Source: DASWIP01 sp036397635
Lineage (GTDB): Bacteria > Actinomycetota > AC-67
Direction of reading: 5' to 3'
DNA length: 10,123 bases
NCBI GenBank assembly: GCA_036397635.1
Contig: DASWIP010000110.1
Span: 1 to 10,123 of the forward strand
A program made the translations under genes and the position numbers. Numbering within the stretch: the stretch's first letter is position 1; each line of letters opens with the position of its first letter. Of the stretch, positions 6,427 through 10,123 are shown piece after piece. The notes beneath the pieces are model-generated. The model saw only the letters and a list, made by a program, of their open reading frames with translations. It was not told where the DNA came from and searched no databases.

Positions 6427-7938
6427 CTACCGGTACGCCACCAGCCAGCCCGAGCCGTTCGTGCCGTTATCGCAGACGGCGTACACGGAGTTGCGTGCGA
6501 CCGCGACCCCACCGCTGATGGTGTAACAGAAGTCCTGCGTGTCCGCGATCAGCGAGCGCACCAGCAGCGGCGCCCCTGTTCGCGCGTCGTAGGCGAGCAG
6601 CGTGCTGTGCGTCGCGGTCGTGTAGACAACGCCGTTCGCGACGGCGAGCGAGTGGTAGTCGATCTGATCGCCGACGGGTGAGGCCCACGAGACACGGCCG
6701 TCGTCGACATCGAGAGCCCACATGACCCCCGGGTTGCCGGTGACGTAAACACGCTCGCCATCGTTGGCCATGCTCGAGGAGTTCCCGGCGGTATACGTGG
6801 CCATCGGTGGGACCGAGATCGTCGTCGTCCACGCGCCCTGCATCGTGTCCGCGAACGCCGCATGGACCACGCCCGACTTCTGGAAGTCGGCGACGATCAG
6901 ACGGCCGCGATCGTTGCCGAACATCGTCGGCGACCCGCCGAAGTCCACGTCCAGCTGAAGACACGCGATGCTGAAACCGCTGTCGTGGTACCAAAGCAGC
7001 GGATTGTCTCCGAACATGTCACAAGCCGGCTGGCGAGCCGCGCCGGCGACGAACTGATCGACGTTCCCCTTGTACGCATCCACGACCCGGCCGAGCATCG
7101 GCCCGTCGTGGAGGTCGAACTTCACGATGGCGTTGTCGTACTCGTGCTCGAGGCGCTTGCTGTACGGGTTGGCCGTTCCCGCGTAGCCGAAGCCGGTCTC
7201 GGGGTCCACGACCGGCGTCGTCCAGATGCCGCCTCCGGCGTACCCGCGATCAAGGTCCTCCTCGGGGATGACCGTGCCGCCGCCGATGATCGCGCCCGTC
7301 GAGGCGTCCACGATGCCGATCCCCGGACGTGCGTGCGGATCCGCGTCGGGTCCTTGCGTCGGGACGATGTGCTTGCCGTCCCACACGATCGCGGTCGAGA
7401 TCACGCCGTTCGGATAGCCGAACTCGATCGGGTCGCTGGTCCACAGCAGGGTGCCGCCGCTCGCGTCCAACGCGGTCGCGCGCGGCCCGGCAGGGCTGAA
7501 AAAGTTCACGTGCACCGCCGGCCCCTCAACCGCGACGCCGAAGATCGACCCGCCGCCCTGCGTGCCCGAATCGAGCTTGGTCTTCCACACCAGCTCGCCC
7601 GTGTCGGCGTTCACGGCGATCACCCAGCCGGCGCTCGTCCCGACGTAGACGCAGCCGTTCGCGATCACCGGCGTCGAGAGCAGGCCGCCCTGCGCGCCCA
7701 GGACGGTAGTGCTGACCGCCCACGCGGGCTCCAGAGCGCCCGCGGTGTCGGGGCCGAGCAGCTGCTCGGCCGGTTGGCTGCGCGTCCCCTGGAGGTCGTG
7801 CCCGTGCATCGGCCAGTCGCCGCCCGAGTGCTCGGCCGGCGCGCACGCGGCCGCGCGCGCCGGCGTCAACCCGGCGACCGGCAAGGCCGTGACCAGCAAG
7901 GCCGTGATCAGCATGGATCGAGACAGATGTCGGGGCAT
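6427..7938 (-). CDS. Exported PQQ-type beta-propeller (quinoprotein-like) protein
   Basis: The 503-residue product starts at ATG 7938, eight bases after AAAGGA; ATG 7953 would add five residues and overlap the upstream stop as ATGA. A signal peptide (about 1-30, ARA/AAC) indicates export. The mature part opens with DWPMHGHDLQGTRS (41-54), as in PQQ-repeat alcohol dehydrogenases. Blade motifs of the form A-x-D-x-x-T-G-x-x-x-W follow: AVNADTGELVWK (108-119), ALDASGGTLLWT (156-167), GIVDASTGAIIG (208-219), ALDVDDGRVSWAS (408-420) and AYDARTGAPLLV (449-460), consistent with a propeller of six to eight blades. No heme-binding CxxCH is present. Cys306, 326, 471 and 489 may form disulfides. The gene follows the small cupredoxin gene so closely that the two are surely one operon, which suggests the cupredoxin takes its electrons. 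The fold is firm; true PQQ binding and substrate are not shown. It could be a BamB-like scaffold instead. Confidence 0.85.
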   Translation of the reverse strand: MPRHLSRSMLITALLVTALPVAGLTPARAAACAPAEHSGGDWPMHGHDLQGTRSQPAEQLLGPDTAGALEPAWAVSTTVLGAQGGLLSTPVIANGCVYVGTSAGWVIAVNADTGELVWKTKLDSGTQGGGSIFGVAVEGPAVHVNFFSPAGPRATALDASGGTLLWTSDPIEFGYPNGVISTAIVWDGKHIVPTQGPDADPHARPGIGIVDASTGAIIGGGTVIPEEDLDRGYAGGGIWTTPVVDPETGFGYAGTANPYSKRLEHEYDNAIVKFDLHDGPMLGRVVDAYKGNVDQFVAGAARQPACDMFGDNPLLWYHDSGFSIACLQLDVDFGGSPTMFGNDRGRLIVADFQKSGVVHAAFADTMQGAWTTTISVPPMATYTAGNSSSMANDGERVYVTGNPGVMWALDVDDGRVSWASPVGDQIDYHSLAVANGVVYTTATHSTLLAYDARTGAPLLVRSLIADTQDFCYTISGGVAVARNSVYAVCDNGTNGSGWLVAYR

Positions 7939-7949
7939 CGAGCGTCCTT

Positions 7950-8351
7950 TCATGCGACGACGAGTGTGCCGGTCATCCAGGGATGGACCCGGCAGAAGAA
8001 CCCGTACGATCCTGCAGCGAGCAGCTCGGTCCCCCGCACCGGAACGGTCGCCGGGCCGGCGACGGTCTGCGAGGCGAACAGCCGGCATCCCCCGGAGGGA
8101 ACGCCCTGGCACCAGGGCCGGCCGTCGGGGCCGAACAGGTCCGACACGACGTCGTGCGGCGAAGTCGCCGGGTCGAGATTGTCGAAAGCCACCTCCGTCC
8201 CGGCGCGCGAAACCACCACCGGCGTCGCGTACTCGCCGGCATTGGGCGCTCCGCTCCCGGGCACGGCGACCACGTGCTCGACGGCGGCGGACGCTGGGAT
8301 GCTCGCCGTCGCGAGCAGAGCGACGATCAGAGCAACCATGGTGCGCGGCAC
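7950..8351 (-). CDS. Small exported cupredoxin (plastocyanin-like blue copper protein)
   Basis: This 133-residue protein has a signal peptide (about 5-22, ending SAA/VEH) and one cupredoxin domain of about 110 residues. Type-1 copper ligands are visible as His66 (SPHDVVS) and FFCRVHPWM with Cys120, His123 and Met126. Cys81 and Cys89 form a likely disulfide in the loop between, a layout repeated in the C-terminal domain of the large copper protein at 1484-3628. The GTG start at 8351 is chosen because AGGGGGA lies just upstream; ATG 8339 would put that site too far away, though the signal peptide would still work. The stop overlaps the possible 7953 start of the propeller gene, so the pair is coupled. 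The likely role is a single-electron carrier outside the cell, partner to the propeller protein. No promoter was recognised in the 153-base gap 8352-8504. Confidence 0.88.
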   Translation of the reverse strand: MPRTMVALIVALLATASIPASAAVEHVVAVPGSGAPNAGEYATPVVVSRAGTEVAFDNLDPATSPHDVVSDLFGPDGRPWCQGVPSGGCRLFASQTVAGPATVPVRGTELLAAGSYGFFCRVHPWMTGTLVVA

Positions 8352-8504
8352 GATCCCCCCTTGACCCGTTCGACGCTCCTTGATTCGCGGGTCTGGGCCG
8401 CTATCCCTCCCGAGTGATGCCGCGCCCTGGTGCGTTCGCGGCGCGCTGCGGGGCCGCAGTGCCGACCGGCCGCGGGCCGTACGAGGGACAGCTGCTCGGA
8501 TAGT

Positions 8505-9458
8505 TCAGGCCTGTGAGGCGGGGATGTGGCCCATGCGGCCGGCCTGGTAGTCCTCGACCGCCTGGATGATCTCGTCGCGCGTGTTCATCACGAACGGCCC
8601 GTAGGCGGCCATCGGCTCGCGGATCGCCCGCCCGCCGAGCATGAGCACCTCGAACGCCGGCGCCACGGACGGCTGCGAGTCCGACGCTTGCAGCGTGATC
8701 GCGCCGCCCCGCCCGTACACGACCAGTTGCCCCTCGCGGAACGGCGCGCGCTCCGGCCCGGCGACGCCGTCTCCCGCGAGCGCGTAGGCGAGGGCGTTGA
8801 ACTCCTCGGGCCAGGGCAGGTCGACGCGCGCGCCGGGGCTGAGCGAGATGTGCGCGTAGCTGATCGGCGTATGGGTCATGCCGGCGCCGCCGTGACCGTC
8901 GAGCGTGCCGGCGATGAGGCGGATCAGCGCGCCGCCGTCGGGCGTGGTCAGCAGGACGACCTCACCCGGTTCGATGTCCTGGTAGCGGGGCGGCTCCCAC
9001 TTGCTCGCGCGCGGCAGGTTGACCCACAGCTGCACGCCGTGGAACAGGCCGCCCTTCACGACCAGCTCCTCGGTCGGAAGCTCGGAATGAACGATGCCGG
9101 CACCGGCCGTCATCCATTGGGTCTTGCCGTCGGTGATCAACCCGCCGCCGCCGGTCGAGTCCTTATGCTCGATCGCGCCGTCGAGCACGTAGGTCACGGT
9201 CTCGAAGCCACGGTGCGGATGATCGGGCGCGCCCTTGGCCTCGCCGGGCGCGTACTCGACCGCGCCGAGGTGATCCATCAGGATGAACGGATCGGTCAGC
9301 CGATGATCGATGCCGGGGAACGCGCGCCGGACCTGGAAGCCCTCACCTTCGAACGTCGTCGGCGCGTCCACGACCCCCAGCGCGGGACGGAACGGCCCCG
9401 CGGGATCGACTGCGGTGATCCTGGGGAGCGTGAGCGTATCGGCGGTGACTGCGGGCAC
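8505..9458 (-). CDS. Pirin-family bicupin
   Basis: This 317-residue cytoplasmic protein contains the full pirin N-terminal cupin: DHPHRGFETVTYVLDG (79-94) with His80 and His82, and MTAGAGIVHSE (116-126) with His124 and Glu126, the four metal ligands known from human pirin and bacterial homologues. EHKDSTGGGG (98-106) is also characteristic. The second, C-terminal cupin covers about 190-295 without a visible metal site, as is normal. Family members act as quercetin dioxygenases, redox sensors or partners of other enzymes; which applies here cannot be said. The GTG start at 9458 is set by the tandem purine-rich ribosome sites directly upstream. It lies 153 bases upstream of the cupredoxin gene on the same strand, with only weak hairpins near 8453-8485, so read-through into that operon is possible. 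Confidence 0.92.
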   Translation of the reverse strand: MPAVTADTLTLPRITAVDPAGPFRPALGVVDAPTTFEGEGFQVRRAFPGIDHRLTDPFILMDHLGAVEYAPGEAKGAPDHPHRGFETVTYVLDGAIEHKDSTGGGGLITDGKTQWMTAGAGIVHSELPTEELVVKGGLFHGVQLWVNLPRASKWEPPRYQDIEPGEVVLLTTPDGGALIRLIAGTLDGHGGAGMTHTPISYAHISLSPGARVDLPWPEEFNALAYALAGDGVAGPERAPFREGQLVVYGRGGAITLQASDSQPSVAPAFEVLMLGGRAIREPMAAYGPFVMNTRDEIIQAVEDYQAGRMGHIPASQA

Positions 9459-9479
9459 CCTTCCTCCTTCCTCCTTCCT
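9459..9479 (-). promoter_or_regulatory. Three tandem Shine-Dalgarno-like heptamers at the pirin start
   Basis: On the minus strand the 21 bases before the GTG start are AGGAAGG repeated three times without a break, giving two overlapping AAGGAGG ribosome sites, the nearer one ending four bases from the start codon. The run decides the GTG start and may raise translation or let copy number tune it by slippage, since 7 is not a multiple of 3 and the repeat is outside the gene. Confidence 0.75.
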
Positions 9480-9528
9480 CGGGATCGCTGCAACGCCGGG
9501 CCGGCCTCGGCATGTTCCCCCGGCCTGG

Positions 9529-9556
9529 TTGACGGCAACCCGATCCCGACTATACG
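9529..9556 (+). promoter_or_regulatory. Candidate promoter of the eight-cysteine exported protein
   Basis: TTGACG (9529-9534) is followed after 16 bases by TATACG (9551-9556), five and four consensus matches. Transcription would start near 9563, with a leader of about 100 bases. On the other strand TATAGT (9554-9549) overlaps the same spot and could be the -10 of the pirin gene, though without a good -35. CCCGAT (9539-9544) and ATCGGG (9562-9567) flank the -10 as inverted arms. Confidence 0.5.
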
Positions 9557-9663
9557 GTCATATCGGGCTCTCCCTCCGTCGCGCGAGGCCCGCCGGCGGC
9601 ACGCTCATCCCCCGACACAGCCGTCCCGGAGCCGCCGCCGGGAGGGAAAGAGGAGGGAGTCAC

Positions 9664-10071
9664 ATGCCCAAGCGATCGACGATGGCGTTGCTGGTTGTCG
9701 CGGTCATGGTCGTGCTCGGCGCGTTCAGCGTCGCGAGTGCCGACTGCGGGGACGGCGGCAGCCCGGAGAACTTCGCCGGATCGTGCGAGACGGCGCAGAA
9801 CCAGGTTCAGTGCAGCGAAGATGCCACGGCGACCCCGGTCACCAGCGTATACGCGAGCGCCGAAGGGATCGAGACCTGCAACGACGGGTCGGGCGCCTTC
9901 CCGCTGCAAGGTCGTATCGGGGCGTCGAGCGAGTGCGAGTGCATCTACGCCGACGGCGACGCCAACAACGATTCTCCGCTGAACGGTTGGGCGAAGATCG
10001 ACCAAAACGGCGTCAACTGTGACGACGGCCAGGTGAGCTACAACCAGGGGCCTGGATCCGCCTGCTTCTAG
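9664..10071 (+). CDS. Exported cysteine-rich protein of unknown function (eight cysteines)
   Basis: This 135-residue protein begins at ATG 9664, six to nine bases after GAGGAGGGAG. The signal peptide (residues 1-26, MALLVVAVMVVLGAF core) is cleaved near ASA/DCG. The mature part of about 109 residues is acidic and rich in Gly, Asn, Ser and Asp, with eight cysteines at 28, 41, 50, 72, 91, 93, 119 and 134, so four disulfides are possible. A Cys-x-Cys pair (91, 93) lies at the centre, followed by an Asp/Asn-rich stretch (97-103, DGDANND) that resembles a calcium-binding loop. I recognise no family. It has its own promoter candidate and terminator and is transcribed away from the pirin gene, so it is likely a single-gene unit. 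A small extracellular binding or structural protein is the most that can be inferred. Confidence 0.85.
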   Translation: MPKRSTMALLVVAVMVVLGAFSVASADCGDGGSPENFAGSCETAQNQVQCSEDATATPVTSVYASAEGIETCNDGSGAFPLQGRIGASSECECIYADGDANNDSPLNGWAKIDQNGVNCDDGQVSYNQGPGSACF

Positions 10072-10086
10072 AGGTCCCCAAGGCTG

Positions 10087-10119
10087 ATCGGGGCCGCGGC
10101 CGAAGGCCGCGGCCCCGAT
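10087..10119 (+). terminator. Intrinsic terminator after the eight-cysteine protein gene
   Basis: A 15-bp perfect GC-rich stem (10087-10101 with 10105-10119) closes on a GAA loop, 15 bases after the stop codon. The window ends four bases later, so a T tract cannot be judged, but stem strength and place make termination likely; it may work on both strands. Confidence 0.8.
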
Positions 10120-10123
10120 GGTT

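Noticed and set aside
6873..6890. Perfect 8-base hairpin arms CCGACTTC/GAAGTCGG
   Set aside because: It lies inside the propeller coding sequence with a two-base centre and no T tract; likely a chance result of codon use.
6862..8364. 500-codon plus-strand open frame
   Set aside because: It is antisense to the propeller and cupredoxin genes, Arg/Asp/Val-rich without motifs, and explained by high GC content.
8352..8376. TTGACC on the plus strand as a -35 box
   Set aside because: No gene starts downstream on that strand and no -10 follows; on the minus strand it is just the leader of the cupredoxin gene.
8453..8485. Terminator after pirin
   Set aside because: Only 5-bp stems (CTGCG/CGCAG and CGGCC/GGCCG) with small loops and no T tract; too weak to call.
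8526..10022. 498-codon plus-strand open frame
   Set aside because: It is antisense to pirin and then out of frame with the cysteine-rich protein gene; composition is a GC shadow.

Overview
The window is high-GC DNA with short spacers, Shine-Dalgarno-led starts (several GTG), many secreted or lipidated products, and a SpoU-type methyltransferase whose N-terminal RRNVVDRYRYW segment resembles actinobacterial homologues as I remember them. The best guess is an uncultured actinomycete (Actinomycetota), perhaps from a metagenome assembly. No phage, transposon, CRISPR, tRNA or rRNA gene is visible. The first 25 bases are a pure C run that looks like a contig-end artefact.

Layout, left to right. 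(1) 40-1131, minus: lipoprotein that binds amino acids for an ABC importer of the AapJ/BztA type; its permease and ATPase genes would lie beyond the left edge. (2) 1132-1483: divergent control region with a promoter candidate for each side and inverted repeats. (3) 1484-3628, plus: large exported copper protein, read here as a PHM-like two-copper monooxygenase module fused to a C-terminal blue-copper (cupredoxin) domain, followed by a clear terminator. (4) 3736-3936, plus: 66-residue excisionase/MerR-type helix-turn-helix protein. (5) 3939-4556, minus: SpoU/TrmH RNA 2'-O-methyltransferase. (6) 4771-6234, plus: exported LivK-like solute-binding protein with an extra C-terminal Ig-like domain and no transporter genes beside it, then a probable small membrane peptide at 6336-6425 (or a longer coupled form from 6231). 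(7) 8351-6427, minus: two-gene operon, a small exported cupredoxin overlapping or abutting a PQQ-type beta-propeller protein. (8) 9458-8505, minus: pirin-family cupin, started by three tandem Shine-Dalgarno-like heptamers. (9) 9664-10071, plus: exported 135-residue protein with eight cysteines, then a 15-bp terminator hairpin at the window edge.

Theme. Seven of the proteins carry an export signal or a likely membrane segment, and two separate units carry blue-copper domains with the same Cys-x2-His-x2-Met ligand loop. The most plausible new biology is extracellular redox chemistry: a monooxygenase-like enzyme with its own electron-carrier domain, and a quinoprotein-like propeller with a dedicated cupredoxin partner. 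Substrates cannot be read from the sequence. The RNA methylase, pirin and helix-turn-helix genes look like ordinary neighbours.
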